Source: Dyadobacter subterraneus (GTDB taxonomy: Bacteria; Bacteroidota; Bacteroidia; Cytophagales; Spirosomataceae). From it: DNA of 64,000 nucleotides. Both the position numbers and the translations under genes were made by a program. This document shows positions 35,416 to 44,360 of this stretch, piece after piece (the first letter of the stretch is position 1; the number at the start of each line of letters is the position of its first letter). Under the pieces are notes generated by a model that saw nothing but the letters and a program-made list of their open reading frames with translations, searched no databases and was not told where the DNA came from. Location of the stretch: the NCBI RefSeq assembly GCF_015221875.1, contig NZ_JACYGY010000001.1, forward strand, positions 2,046,001-2,110,000, in the 5' to 3' direction.

Positions 35416-36815
35416 ATGAATAAGTATTTAATCCTTTATGTCTTATTAATACTGTCTTTTACCGGTCGGGCCCAGGAACCTGCTTTTAGATCCTACCAAA
35501 AACTTCAGGAATTCCAGGGCCTATATCAATATCAAAATCAAACGACGCTTAAGATTGCTGCGTCACCCCGGGATTCTTTGTTGTACGCCATTATTGCAGA
35601 GAGCCGCTACCCATTGTTTCCCATTGATCTCAACCTGTTTAGAAATCAAAGTCACGATACCATCAGTTTTCAAAGAAATTCAGATGGGAAAGTTATAGCT
35701 TATTCGGTTAAAAAACAGCAGTTTAAACAACTAAGCGACACGCTTCATTTTCCAACGCAGATGTGGTATCCCCGGCTTGGACAATCCGCGAAAACTTACA
35801 ATTATCACCGACCTGTTGCAGCAAAAGATGGGTTAAATGTTGGCGATCTCTGGCAGGTAGGTTTAGATTCTACGTTGTTGAATGAGATGACTCGAAAAAT
35901 TATCAACGGAACTTATCCTAATATTCACTCTGTACTGATCATAAAAGATGACAAGTTAATTTTTGAGGAGTATTTTATGAATATACCCAAAAGACGCTGC
36001 ATCAGCTTAGATCTGCTACTAAAAGCTTTATTTCTGCTTTAACCGGAATAGCGATTGACAAGGGATTGATCAAAAGTGTAAGTGACCCTGTTTTACCTTT
36101 TTTTCCTGAATACCAGATTAACAACAACTCAGATGCAAAGCAGAGGATAACCATTGAAAACCTATTAGCTAACCAAAGTGGGCTGGATTGTGATATAACC
36201 AATTCACAAGCGGTGGGCAGTGAAACCGATATGGATTATTCTGCGGATTGGGTAAAATATACATTGGATTTACCCATGAGTGATGTCCCGGGAGGTAAGG
36301 GGATGTATTGCTCCGGCAACCCTATAACGGTTGGACGAATTATTGAAAAGCAAACTAAGTTAAAGCTTCCTGAATTTGCAAGACAAACGTTGTTCTCGCC
36401 ACTAGGCATTACCAAATTTGATTGGTACTTTCAGCCAGATTCTTCGAGTGCTGAAACCTATTGTCAGCTTTCACTACGCCCACGAGATATGGCTAAATTC
36501 GGTCTGTTATACCTAAACAAAGGTAAGTGGAATAATAAACAACTAATTTCTGAGGATTGGATTACTGCATCTTTAACAAAGCATTCGGTAGTACAAAATG
36601 TAAATTACGGTTATTTGTGGTGGTTGAAATATTTGAACGCCGGGGGCACACGGTTTGATGGTTTCGCCGCTCAGGGTAATGGAGGTCAGCGAATTTATAT
36701 TTGGCCTGCGCAAAACATGGTTACAATAATTACAGGTGGCAATTTTAATCAGCAGTCGCCGGCTGATGAGCTCTTAGCCAAATACATTCTGAAGGGGTTT
36801 ACAAATTACCGTTAA
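35416..36815 (+). pseudogene. Serine hydrolase (beta-lactamase-like), frameshifted
   Basis: The first frame (35416-36042) has a signal peptide (LILYVLLILSFTGRAQ) and runs to IKDDKLIFEEYF. It then leaves frame at a T-run (35973-35976). In the next frame the protein goes on as YTQKTLHQLRSATKSF, with the S-x-x-K nucleophile, and continues into the second frame (36066-36815), which has GMYCSGN and FAAQGNGGQRIYIW. The restored protein of about 465 residues is a class C beta-lactamase/D-aminopeptidase-type hydrolase. As read, the nucleophile is lost from the first product. A one-base miscall in the T-run is also possible. Confidence 0.82.
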
Positions 36816-37139
36816 TCGTCTACCTGCCTTCTTACTATGCGTTGTATGCGGCTTTGCAGCCAGTCTTTGAACTGAGGTGTTGAACATATAATTCCGCGGC
36901 AGATTGACCATTAATAGACTATTGCCTTCCGTGTGCTAAATAATTATTATTATTTACTAAATCAATCAATTCAAGGCAAAACGACCTGCCCTTTATTGAT
37001 TTTTCGAGATTTCTTCAATCATTAAAAAGGCCGTTTGCTTGTATATTCTAAGCAACGTTTGTTTGTACAACACTTTTTTTAGATCAAATCTAACCATTTG
37101 AAAATTGAGAGCCTTTAAATGAGAAAGGGGAAACTTCCT
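36816..37139. other. Intergenic, about 320 bp
   Basis: Spacer between the hydrolase and the first gene of the cassette-like region. It contains TATGCGTTGTATGCGGC at about 36837, which resembles the conserved ends of integron-type recombination sites, but one weak match is not enough to call one. Confidence 0.35.
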
Positions 37140-37397
37140 TCAACAAAAGAGAAGATTAAGATCTACATAGTGTCTAATTAAGAACAGGATGGGGTAAATG
37201 TTGTAGTCCCTTTGTGACCTATCTTGCAATGCACCATCAATTAAAGTAAGTGCGCAATTTTGATAGCAGTCGGCAAAATCTCCGAATCCCTGAAATGCTT
37301 GATTTAGCCAGCCAAGTTGACTTCCTGTTTGAATAAACAATCGGTCTCCTGGAGTTAGGGAGCGATCTATATCTGCCATGGTAACATTATTATTCAT
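37140..37397 (-). CDS. Short protein, possible truncated HEPN-like N-terminus
   Basis: An 85-residue frame. The second half, DGALQDRSQRDYNIYPILFL then IRHYVDLNL, resembles the start of HEPN-type helical proteins in which Y-P-x-x-F-L-x-R-H-x-x-E is conserved, but the protein stops there. It is probably a truncated gene. It lies at the edge of the cassette-like region and faces away from the next gene, with a shared repeat between them. Confidence 0.5.
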   Translation of the reverse strand: MNNNVTMADIDRSLTPGDRLFIQTGSQLGWLNQAFQGFGDFADCYQNCALTLIDGALQDRSQRDYNIYPILFLIRHYVDLNLLFC

Positions 37398-37478
37398 TTT
37401 TGAAATTAGGTTTAATTCTAATCAACTTTGAATTTATTTATTAAATTATATAAATATATACTCTATCATGAGTCCGCA

Positions 37479-37499
37479 AAAACGGTCGTTAAATAGACA
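37479..37499 (+). repeat. Cassette-boundary repeat A
   Basis: AAAAACGGTCGTTAAATAGAC. It matches the gene-oriented consensus A-A-A-M-C-S-A-C-C-G-T-T-T-A-A-A-T-A-G-A of the other boundary repeats, in the direction of the following plus gene, 88 bp before its start. Confidence 0.55.
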
Positions 37500-37587
37500 G
37501 TTTGTGCACTCTTACTGCAAGAAACAAGGTTTAATGGCTTTTATATTTAAACTTTTGTAAGTTTAATCGATCACTTATAAATAAGCA

Positions 37588-38181
37588 ATGAAAATGCGTA
37601 AGCTGCTATCATCGTTTTTATTAATTATATCATTCGCGTCGAGTGCTCAAACGTTATCCACTGGATCGCTAAAAATATCAGGTCTGGTCGTTTCAGAGTT
37701 AACCGGTGACCCAATTCCATATTGTCAGATTACCTATCAAACTAATATAGGTACACGTAGTGACAGCTCAGGCAATTTTCAAATTATAGATTTACCTTCC
37801 GGTGTTTATAAAATTTACTTTCAAGCCTTAGATCGAGGCAGTAATGATACTCTTGTAACTATAGGAAATACGGACCTCCTTGGTTTGGATTGGCCAGTCC
37901 ATACCAGTTGCACTGAAATAAATCAGAACTGCGCTCTATTCGATATTAGTATTGGTAAGTTAAAATTGTTCTTACAGAGTGGTGATCCTCCCATTACTTA
38001 CTTTAGTCAAAAGCGTTTTAGTAAGAAGTATAAAGTCCAGTTTTACGAATTTGGGGATTTGATTCAATATCCATTTGACTGTTTGGTAATGTACAACCAA
38101 GCAGTTTTTCAACATTTAGATAATAAATTTGGAAGACACTGGCGCAAAGATTTTCGTCCCAACGTACCAGGATATAAATGA
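37588..38181 (+). CDS. Exported protein with carboxypeptidase-regulatory-like domain
   Basis: A 197-residue protein with a signal peptide (LLSSFLLIISFASSAQ). Residues 28-90 form a CarboxypepD_reg-like beta-sandwich: LKISGLVVSELTGDPIPYCQ, RSDSSGNFQIIDLPSGVYKI. The second half (about 100-197) is unassigned and ends in basic residues. Such proteins are common Bacteroidota periplasmic or surface modules. It is a single-gene unit in the cassette-like region, in the opposite direction to most neighbours. Confidence 0.75.
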   Translation: MKMRKLLSSFLLIISFASSAQTLSTGSLKISGLVVSELTGDPIPYCQITYQTNIGTRSDSSGNFQIIDLPSGVYKIYFQALDRGSNDTLVTIGNTDLLGLDWPVHTSCTEINQNCALFDISIGKLKLFLQSGDPPITYFSQKRFSKKYKVQFYEFGDLIQYPFDCLVMYNQAVFQHLDNKFGRHWRKDFRPNVPGYK

Positions 38182-38227
38182 ATATTATTCCGAAGTATTT
38201 AACATCAATATTTCATTTCCGTAAACG

Positions 38228-38248
38228 TCGATTTAAACGGTCGTTTTA
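38228..38248 (-). repeat. Cassette-boundary repeat B
   Basis: The sequence TCGATTTAAACGGTCGTTTTA on the plus strand is the minus-strand form of the boundary motif (TAAAACGACCGTTTAAATCGA, one base short of full quotation here). It lies between two convergent gene ends. Confidence 0.55.
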
Positions 38249-38325
38249 GAGAGAAAACTTTAAACAAAATAGAATTTAAAGATAGCCCCAAGATCATTAT
38301 TTCTATTCACACGGCGATATTATTT

Positions 38326-39033
38326 TCATTTGTCTAGATGTTTTAAAATTTCTAAGTCTTGAAAGGTGTGAATTTTATTCTCTCTGTTTTTGTCAAAGTA
38401 CGTGCGGTAATTTTTCGCTATCATTTGGAGTGCAATTTCTTTTGAGGTCAAGAGCTTGTGGGGTTTAGGGGCGATGGGTGTTGCGATTAAAAAGTCAAAG
38501 TCATCCATTTCGCTTGTCCACGGTATCTGTAAAAAACCATTTTTGTCAATAACAGGGGCTTCGCTGTCTTCAATCCGGTATTGTGAATTGTCAAAAGTCT
38601 CAGTATATGTTTGATATAGTTTTGTCCACCAATTGCGGATAACATCTGCATTCTTTTTATCTTTTAAATCAATATTCGGATTTATTAATAATCCAACCGT
38701 ACCCCACCTTTTATTTATAGATGGATTTTCTGTTTCCCAAAAACCTTCTACTGCTCCCAGGGCGAAAGCTTGGCTTTGTAAATTGTTGGCGTTTTTAATT
38801 CTCTCTTTGAAGCCTAAGATATAGGCTTGTCCTTTTTGGGTCGAAATGTGGTTAGAAAAAATTATGGTAAAGGTATCACTCCTCATTGACGATTGCCTGC
38901 CATAACGAATGGGTACTGAAACCATTTGTTTGAAGTCTACACTTTGCAGGTTCAAAGCCTTCCATTTTTGTCTAATAGGTGTCTCCTCCCAAAGTAAAGA
39001 ACCTATAATTATTACGCCCCCTTTGAAATTCAT
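38326..39033 (-). CDS. Hypothetical protein with GSLLWE motif, GGCT-like
   Basis: A 235-residue cytoplasmic protein. The start (KGGVIIIGSLLWEETPIRQK) and the following VSVPIRYGRQSSMRSDTFTI recall gamma-glutamylcyclotransferase-like barrel proteins, which begin with a YGSL-type motif. The catalytic glutamate cannot be placed with certainty, so I treat it as hypothetical. It is a single-gene unit between repeats B and C. Confidence 0.6.
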   Translation of the reverse strand: MNFKGGVIIIGSLLWEETPIRQKWKALNLQSVDFKQMVSVPIRYGRQSSMRSDTFTIIFSNHISTQKGQAYILGFKERIKNANNLQSQAFALGAVEGFWETENPSINKRWGTVGLLINPNIDLKDKKNADVIRNWWTKLYQTYTETFDNSQYRIEDSEAPVIDKNGFLQIPWTSEMDDFDFLIATPIAPKPHKLLTSKEIALQMIAKNYRTYFDKNRENKIHTFQDLEILKHLDK

Positions 39034-39170
39034 ATATGATAGTGTTGGTTCAGATTTGCAGATAATGTGACAATTTACTTTCTTTTAAATAAGAAAATGT
39101 AAATGCAGGGCACATATCATTGATACATAAGGATTTTGTTGAAACGATTAACAGCGTATTCTGTCATTAG

Positions 39171-39192
39171 CTCTATTTAAACTGTCGTTTAT
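39171..39192 (-). repeat. Cassette-boundary repeat C
   Basis: CTCTATTTAAACTGTCGTTT on the plus strand; the minus-strand reading gives the boundary motif in the direction of the gene at 38326-39033, 138 bp upstream of its start. CATTAGCT precedes it, resembling the GTTAGCT of repeat D. Confidence 0.55.
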
Positions 39193-39204
39193 CATATGGT
39201 TTAT

Positions 39205-39741
39205 TCATCTATCAGGAATAGGTGCGGGAGGAGGTACAGGAAGTGTCTCGTTTTGCATCTTGGTATAAAACTTGTGGAAAGGTATTAGCTTAAAATCAGG
39301 CGATGTTTTAATCAATTTTATAAAATTTTTAATTGAATCTCCGTCAGTCCCTGTCACAAAGTATTTAAATCCGTGCCGAAAACTTTCTTCATTGTATATC
39401 AAAAATTCTGCAACCACAGCATCGTTATCTTGAAATATTGAAAGGGAATCAGTTGAACTAATTCTACTTTTTACAAAATCAGAAATTACCTTTGCCTCGT
39501 TCAAAGAAATTTTACTATAATAATACGATCCTGTATCATTTTCTGGGATAACTTGGTAGTAACAGTCTCCGTTAAGGTTTATTTCGATTGCCATCTTAGG
39601 GATACTAGGATCTTCCCAAAAGCCAGACGCAATCTCTACAAATTCTTTTTTTTGAGAACAACTCTCAATAAAGAGAAGGGGTGAAATCAAGAGAATACTC
39701 TTAAAAATAAAATTACTAATTTTCACAATGCGCTTTTTCAT
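39205..39741 (-). CDS. Hypothetical lipoprotein
   Basis: A 178-residue protein with a signal and lipobox (ILLISPLLFIESCSQKK, Cys near 28). The mature part is polar with no motif I recognise and ends in a proline run (LPVPPPAPIPDR). It is probably a lipid-anchored periplasmic or outer-membrane protein. Single-gene unit between repeats C and D. Confidence 0.65.
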   Translation of the reverse strand: MKKRIVKISNFIFKSILLISPLLFIESCSQKKEFVEIASGFWEDPSIPKMAIEINLNGDCYYQVIPENDTGSYYYSKISLNEAKVISDFVKSRISSTDSLSIFQDNDAVVAEFLIYNEESFRHGFKYFVTGTDGDSIKNFIKLIKTSPDFKLIPFHKFYTKMQNETLPVPPPAPIPDR

Positions 39742-39815
39742 CGTTGTTAACTGATTTGGCTTGCTTCAAAATTCCGTGCAACCAATTTAATATCAAAATG
39801 TTGCCTGTCAAAGAC

Positions 39816-39900
39816 TTCTATTTAAACGGTGGTTTATCTGAGAATTCTATCGTTAGCTGAGCATTTGGAGGCTGTCTCACGAACGAGGGCTTCGTGAGGA
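39816..39900 (-). repeat. Cassette-boundary repeat D with hairpin
   Basis: TTCTATTTAAACGGTGGTTT starts at 39816, followed by CTGAGA, CGTTAGCTGAGCAT and the hairpin CTCACGAA-CGAGGGC-TTCGTGAG (39876-39898). The order core, TGAGA, TAGCTGA-S-CAT, TGTCTCAC is the same as in repeat E, so D is a shorter copy of it. Confidence 0.65.
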
Positions 39901-40015
39901 ATTTATCGACACTGGCAATTGTGCTTTTTAGGTATCGTGAAACACATCCCTCTCCAATCCGCCTCAATTGAAATAAATCTGTGTAAAACAGACATCGATG
40001 TATGGGTCCAGCATT

Positions 40016-40777
40016 CTATTTTTGCCGATATATTATTTCCCATACTGGTTCAAATTCTAATTCGCCAAAGTCAAAGGTGTGTAAACTTTGTCCTTTGTAA
40101 ATACCGTTGCTAAAAGTGTCTTGAATCCAATTTGAAAAAGTCCAGTCTCCTGCTTTCTCAGGTTTATCCCATTTTCTTGTTTTCAAAATTGTCGCTTTCG
40201 AATTTATTCTTTCTGATAACTTCTTTATAATGGGTTTTGAATCAATTTGTAAGTTCTTAGCGATTGCAACAACAATGAAATACCCAAATTTAATATCAAG
40301 CTTGTTTTCAAAATCCCTTTGATTGGACATTGAGATATAAATGTCAGGAGGAGATTGCCTCTTGTCGCAAATTGTCCATATGGGTGTCCATAGTTCAAAA
40401 TTGAGAAAGTAGTTTTCAATATTGTCAGGTGTCGTCCATTTACCGTGAGATTTATTGTCCCATTTCAATCTTCCTAATTTTATATCTGAATGATAAATAA
40501 ATTCCTTATTGTCCTTTTTGGAAAATCTCTTTTCAGATTTGTATTTTGTTGCTCTTATTCCTGAATCATTAGAACATGCGGTTTGTTTTATGAGCAAGTT
40601 AAAATAGGGCTCAAAATCTGATTCCCAATTAGTTGTTATCCAAGGGGATTTGTTCTCTTCATTCTGTCCAAATATTAAGTAAAAGTCATAAAGTCTATTA
40701 TCCCACCCAAAGTCAAGTTGACTAATTGTGTCCAATTTTTCCTTGAAGAATTGTTTTGTTTTTTCGATTAAATGCAT
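40016..40777 (-). CDS. Hypothetical cytoplasmic protein
   Basis: A 253-residue protein when started at the ATG at 40777, which follows the more distant ATG-like start by 22 codons and begins HLIEKTKQFFKEKL. It is rich in Trp, Lys and Asp, with no signal peptide and no known motif (WDNKSHGKWTTPDNIENYF is typical of the composition). It resembles the orphan proteins often carried as mobile cassettes. I cannot assign a function. An IS element lies 144 bp upstream, separating it from repeat E. Confidence 0.6.
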   Translation of the reverse strand: MHLIEKTKQFFKEKLDTISQLDFGWDNRLYDFYLIFGQNEENKSPWITTNWESDFEPYFNLLIKQTACSNDSGIRATKYKSEKRFSKKDNKEFIYHSDIKLGRLKWDNKSHGKWTTPDNIENYFLNFELWTPIWTICDKRQSPPDIYISMSNQRDFENKLDIKFGYFIVVAIAKNLQIDSKPIIKKLSERINSKATILKTRKWDKPEKAGDWTFSNWIQDTFSNGIYKGQSLHTFDFGELEFEPVWEIIYRQK

Positions 40778-40952
40778 TTTAATTCGTTTAGGTGCTACAT
40801 GTGCTGACGCACAACTCGCCGATTGATGTACTTTTAACACCAAATATGTAATGGGTATTTTGTACTTTTCAAAAGAAGCCGAATGGAGAATTTACTCATG
40901 ATGCGTATTTGGAAATTCCGGGATACTTGGGTTCTTCTTCAATTTTGGTGAA

Positions 40953-42620
40953 TTAATTTGCGAGTACCATTGTCTTTAAAAGGTCAAATCCAGCCCTTCC
41001 GTACATTTTTCTCTTAATGGTTTTAAGTTTATTTACTTGTCCTTCAACTTGCCCGTTACTGATACTCGATATGACGGCCTGATTCACAGCTTCATAATCC
41101 AGGAGTATTCCTTTTGCAAATGTTTTCAGGCTTGAATCTGACTTTATCGCTCGTTCAATCCATTTTTGTAGACTTCCGGGTTCCTTTGTATAAAATAACT
41201 TTTTGAATTGACTTGCAAGTTCTGATGCTTCACTTATAATACTGGATGATCTGTATAAAAAATCAAGAAATTCTTTGTCTGTGACGTTTAGTTTATCCAC
41301 ATCGGAAAGGGCCATAAAGGACAATTTCGTAATTGACCAAATTTTAATGTCAGGCAGTGGTTTTAAAGCTATGTTTTCGTTTTGAGACACAAATTGCATT
41401 TCTCCCCCTTTAACAAGTTGGTTCATCCTGTCACAAAAGCTGCTGTATTTCCCATTAAATCCATTTGCAACAATAGTTTGATGCAATTGTCTGTATGTTG
41501 TAAGGCCCGGCTTATAATTTGCACTTAAGTACTGCCTAAACTTGTCAAAGTTACTCATTAATGGAGAGTAAACAGGCTCTGTTCTTGCTGGCAACACATC
41601 GAGACGAATGTATTTTCTTATCGATCTCCTACTTGCGTTAAGGTGCTTGGCAATAGGTCCGATGTCATAACCTTTAGAATAAAGTTCTTTGGCTTTTTCA
41701 AATTTAAACTGCCTTTGTAAACTTACATTACCTGTAAATAATGAGGTATTTTCCGGGGTATGGACACTTGGTTTAATAATGGAATGTTCGCTAATTTCCT
41801 CAACATACTGCGGTTTGTCAGGATTTTTTTGTTCAGTAAATTCTTTAAAAGCCGCCTTTAAAACGGCACTGTGTTTGTGAAACGATCGCTGAAGTGCATC
41901 ACGTAGATTAACAAGGAGATGGAAGCGATCAGCCACCTGGACTGCCTGTGGCGCCCCTTTACGAATTCCGAGCGCATAGGCACTGGCGCGATCACGCGAA
42001 ACAGTATGTACTTCCGGATGCTTTTCAAGCCAGTTGGCCAAAGTCTCAGCTTCCCTGTCACCTAATAAATCGACTATTCTGGCATTAACCAGATCAACTA
42101 TGACAGTTCCATAATTTCTCCCTTTTTTAAAGGCCCAGTCGTCGACACCAATCACTCCGGAAGTCTGCTGATCCGTACAATAACAAATTTTTTTGACTGT
42201 TCTTATCATTGTTGCCGGACTTATCGGACAGGCAATAGCTCTGCTTATTGCAGATCCTTTATTTCCACCCAGTTCTAACCCAATTTTTGCAAGTGTTTTT
42301 GTAGTTCTGCAAAATCGTCTTGCATAAGTTAATAGCTCATTTGTAAATCTTTCAGTAAATACTTTTCGGTAACATTTTGTATTACCGCAGAAAAACTTTC
42401 TGCAATGCAGCAAGACCTGAACCTTATTTCCTGCAATTGATAAATCTGCCAACTTCCGATGGTAATAGCTATGAATAGTTTTACTTCGCACATTACAGAT
42501 GGGACATGGCGAATACTTTTGGGCAGACAGGGCAGTTATTAATACACCGGAGCTGTTATGTTTGATAGATACCTGTCCGAAACGGATACCAGCAGGAAGT
42601 ACAAAATGAGATATCGACAT
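40953..42620 (-). CDS. ISL3-family transposase
   Basis: A 555-residue transposase started at the ATG at 42620. It has the N-terminal zinc-ribbon (YSPCPICNVRSKTIHSYYHR, then CRKFFCGNTKC), the DDE-type core with GVIGVDDWAFKKGRNYGTVI, VSRDRASAYALGIRKGAPQA and QVADRFHLLVNLRDAL, and a C-terminal part ending in NGQVEGQVNKLKTIKRKMYG. This is the ISL3 order. The frame is intact and the terminal repeats are present, so the element may still be active. Confidence 0.95.
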   Translation of the reverse strand: MSISHFVLPAGIRFGQVSIKHNSSGVLITALSAQKYSPCPICNVRSKTIHSYYHRKLADLSIAGNKVQVLLHCRKFFCGNTKCYRKVFTERFTNELLTYARRFCRTTKTLAKIGLELGGNKGSAISRAIACPISPATMIRTVKKICYCTDQQTSGVIGVDDWAFKKGRNYGTVIVDLVNARIVDLLGDREAETLANWLEKHPEVHTVSRDRASAYALGIRKGAPQAVQVADRFHLLVNLRDALQRSFHKHSAVLKAAFKEFTEQKNPDKPQYVEEISEHSIIKPSVHTPENTSLFTGNVSLQRQFKFEKAKELYSKGYDIGPIAKHLNASRRSIRKYIRLDVLPARTEPVYSPLMSNFDKFRQYLSANYKPGLTTYRQLHQTIVANGFNGKYSSFCDRMNQLVKGGEMQFVSQNENIALKPLPDIKIWSITKLSFMALSDVDKLNVTDKEFLDFLYRSSSIISEASELASQFKKLFYTKEPGSLQKWIERAIKSDSSLKTFAKGILLDYEAVNQAVISSISNGQVEGQVNKLKTIKRKMYGRAGFDLLKTMVLAN

Positions 42621-42676
42621 TATTATATTAATTAAGTACACATATAATTAATATATTTAAGTCTAAAATCAAAAAT

Positions 42677-43150
42677 ATGGGCAAACCAGTTCTGAAAATC
42701 ACACGATCCAAACCAGAGGAGATCAAGGAGTTACTAAACAGTGATTCTGGTTTCGTCGTAGCAACCCGGTTAAATATGGTGTATCAGGTTGCAAAGGGCT
42801 TATCTAGCCGAGAGGTGGCGAAAATATATGGCATAAGCTTTAAGCAGGTTACAAATTGGGTACACAGATTTGAGGAAAGTGGAGTAATTGGTCTTTACGA
42901 TTTATCTGGTCGCGGGCGGAAGTCAATTTTATCGGAATCGGATCTGGAAAATATCAGATCTGTTGTCTTGAAAGAACTGCCAACGAAATACGGGTATGAC
43001 AGAAAAAGATGGTCAGGGCCGATATTACTGGAATGGATAAATAGCACCTATAATACAAGATATCAAAGTGCCCAGGTTTATAAATTACTAAACAGAATTG
43101 GTGTAGAATTCCGGAAAGAGGAAGGATATGTAGCAAAAAATAATGTGTAA
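42677..43150 (+). CDS. HTH accessory protein of the IS element
   Basis: A 157-residue protein divergent from the transposase and inside the terminal repeats. Residues 35-75 form a helix-turn-helix of the IS630/Tc1 N-terminal type (AKGLSSREVAKIYGISFKQV), and residues 95-145 a second winged-helix-like part (WSGPILLEWINSTYNTRYQS). It lacks a DDE catalytic core. It may regulate transposition or be the N-terminal half of an IS630-type transposase captured by the element. Confidence 0.8.
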   Translation: MGKPVLKITRSKPEEIKELLNSDSGFVVATRLNMVYQVAKGLSSREVAKIYGISFKQVTNWVHRFEESGVIGLYDLSGRGRKSILSESDLENIRSVVLKELPTKYGYDRKRWSGPILLEWINSTYNTRYQSAQVYKLLNRIGVEFRKEEGYVAKNNV

Positions 43151-43237
43151 TATTTAAAGATATTTTTCACCAAAATTGACGAAGAGCCCAAGTTCCGAGG
43201 AAAAAGTGGCTCTCATTGGTCCGGAATATCCAGCGTA

Positions 43238-43436
43238 TTTGGCCGTCTCACAAAAAATAGATTAAAACGGTGGTATTTGTGAGACTTGCATTGGTAGCTG
43301 ACCATACGATGAATGTCTCACAAATAGTTTTTTTGTGAAATGATTGGTATTTTATAGCCTTTCTATGTTAAATGACAGAACACAGAACAAGGGGCTCTTC
43401 TGTGTTTCAGTGAAGTTCGTGGGATAGTGCAAAGGA
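43238..43436 (-). repeat. Cassette-boundary repeat E
   Basis: It opens TTTGGCCGTCTCACAAA; GTCTCACAAA (43245-43254) and TTTGTGAGAC (43276-43285) are perfect inverted repeats, and a third arm, GTCTCACAAA, lies at 43315. The core TTAAAACGGTGG lies in the loop. The later part (AATGACAGAACACAGAACAA, GGATAGTGC) is shared with repeat F. This is the most complete copy. Confidence 0.75.
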
Positions 43437-43509
43437 GGTGAAGAATGAAACTAAAACCTGTCATTTGTTAACAAGCTGCCGTTATTGTCGTCCGTGTAAT
43501 ATTGTATAA

Positions 43510-43830
43510 TTATTCTTGGTCTAGTTCTGTTCCCCAACCGTCAAATTCACAGTCAAATTTATAGCCTAGTTCACACATTTGTTTTGTCCACTGTTTTACA
43601 ACGTCGTCTGCCATTTTCATTCTAGCTGTCCAACCAGTTACTATAAATAGTTTCTTATCGCCTGCGGAAGCACCGTGTTGTACAATGTAATTTAATTTTG
43701 CGATTTCAATCGCCAGTTGCTCGGCTTTGTCTTCTGTGTTGGTGTAAAAGAAATATTCAAGTTTTAATTCCTTGTCAGCCGGGACGCTAAGTTTTCTTAA
43801 TTGATCAAGTGTCTGCAGTGTCATTTGCAT
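43510..43830 (-). CDS. RraB-like (RNase E inhibitor B fold) protein
   Basis: A 106-residue protein with the RraB pattern: LEYFFYTNTEDKAEQLAIEI, FIVTGWTARMKMADDVVKQW and the final DCEFDGWGTELD. RraB proteins bind RNase E in gammaproteobacteria; Bacteroidota lack that partner in the same form, so the function here is open. Length is normal for the domain. Single-gene unit between repeats E and F. Confidence 0.8.
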   Translation of the reverse strand: MQMTLQTLDQLRKLSVPADKELKLEYFFYTNTEDKAEQLAIEIAKLNYIVQHGASAGDKKLFIVTGWTARMKMADDVVKQWTKQMCELGYKFDCEFDGWGTELDQE

Positions 43831-43859
43831 TTGCTTGTCACGATTCCCATTGAAAGAAG

Positions 43860-44215
43860 CTTCGCTAACAAATTTGCCTGTTGTTAGATTTTGCTTTTAA
43901 AAAGTCAAATATTCCCATTAGAATTACTGTTGTCGTTAGTAAAGTCAGTCCTGCAATTATTTTTCTTTCATGTCATAGATCAGCACGGTCGTCATACTGT
44001 TCCTTGTAACTTGCCCATTGACGCATTTTCCATACAAAATATGCACTTTGTATTGTTGTAAGTAATATGTTGTTAAATATACTTGTGGGGCTATTAACAA
44101 ACGCACAAAATGTCGTTTTATCGGTATTTAAACGGTGGATTACTGAGACTCGCAATGGAATTTGAGCATACGATGAATTCCACGAAGTCTTTGTAAAGTC
44201 ATTTATGATTAACAA
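43860..44215 (-). pseudogene. Small membrane protein, broken frame
   Basis: One minus frame ends SAYFVWKMRQWASYKEQYDD-RADL. The next frame continues HERKIIAGLTLLTTTVILMG and IFDFLKAKSNNRQIC. Together they look like one small protein with one or two membrane helices that has lost its frame near 43977, but I recognise no family. Separate tiny proteins are possible. Confidence 0.35.
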
Positions 44216-44300
44216 CGCTTTTTATATTAAGTGACGGAACATAGAACAAGGGGATGATGGGCTTTTAAGTTAAGTTCTTGGTATAGTACCAGGCGAAAGC
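44121..44300 (-). repeat. Cassette-boundary repeat F
   Basis: TCGGTATTTAAACGGTGG at the start, then TGAGACTCGCAATGG, CATACGATGAATTCC and, at 44230-44254, AAGTGACGGAACATAGAACA before AGGGG. The order and spacing match repeat E over about 175 bp with many substitutions, so E and F share an origin. Confidence 0.75.
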
Positions 44301-44360
44301 ACTTTTCCACTGCGTTCTGGATTATAAGTAACCAACACATAATATGCAAGTATCTATTCC

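Larger units (their letters stand above)
40921..43196. mobile_element. ISL3-family insertion sequence
   Basis: A 2.28-kb element. The left end GGATACTTGGGTTCTTCTTC (to AATTTTGGTGAA, 40921-40952) and the right end (43166-43196) are inverted repeats of about 31 bases with four differences. Inside are an ISL3-type transposase on the minus strand and a divergent HTH gene. I could not find matching 8-bp target duplications. It sits inside the cassette-like region between repeats D and E. Confidence 0.85.

Noticed and set aside
37441..37500. TetR operator (AAATAGAC) before the carboxypeptidase-regulatory-like gene
   Set aside because: Only one half-site is present and it belongs to the cassette-boundary motif; no matching GTCTATT arm lies six bases away.
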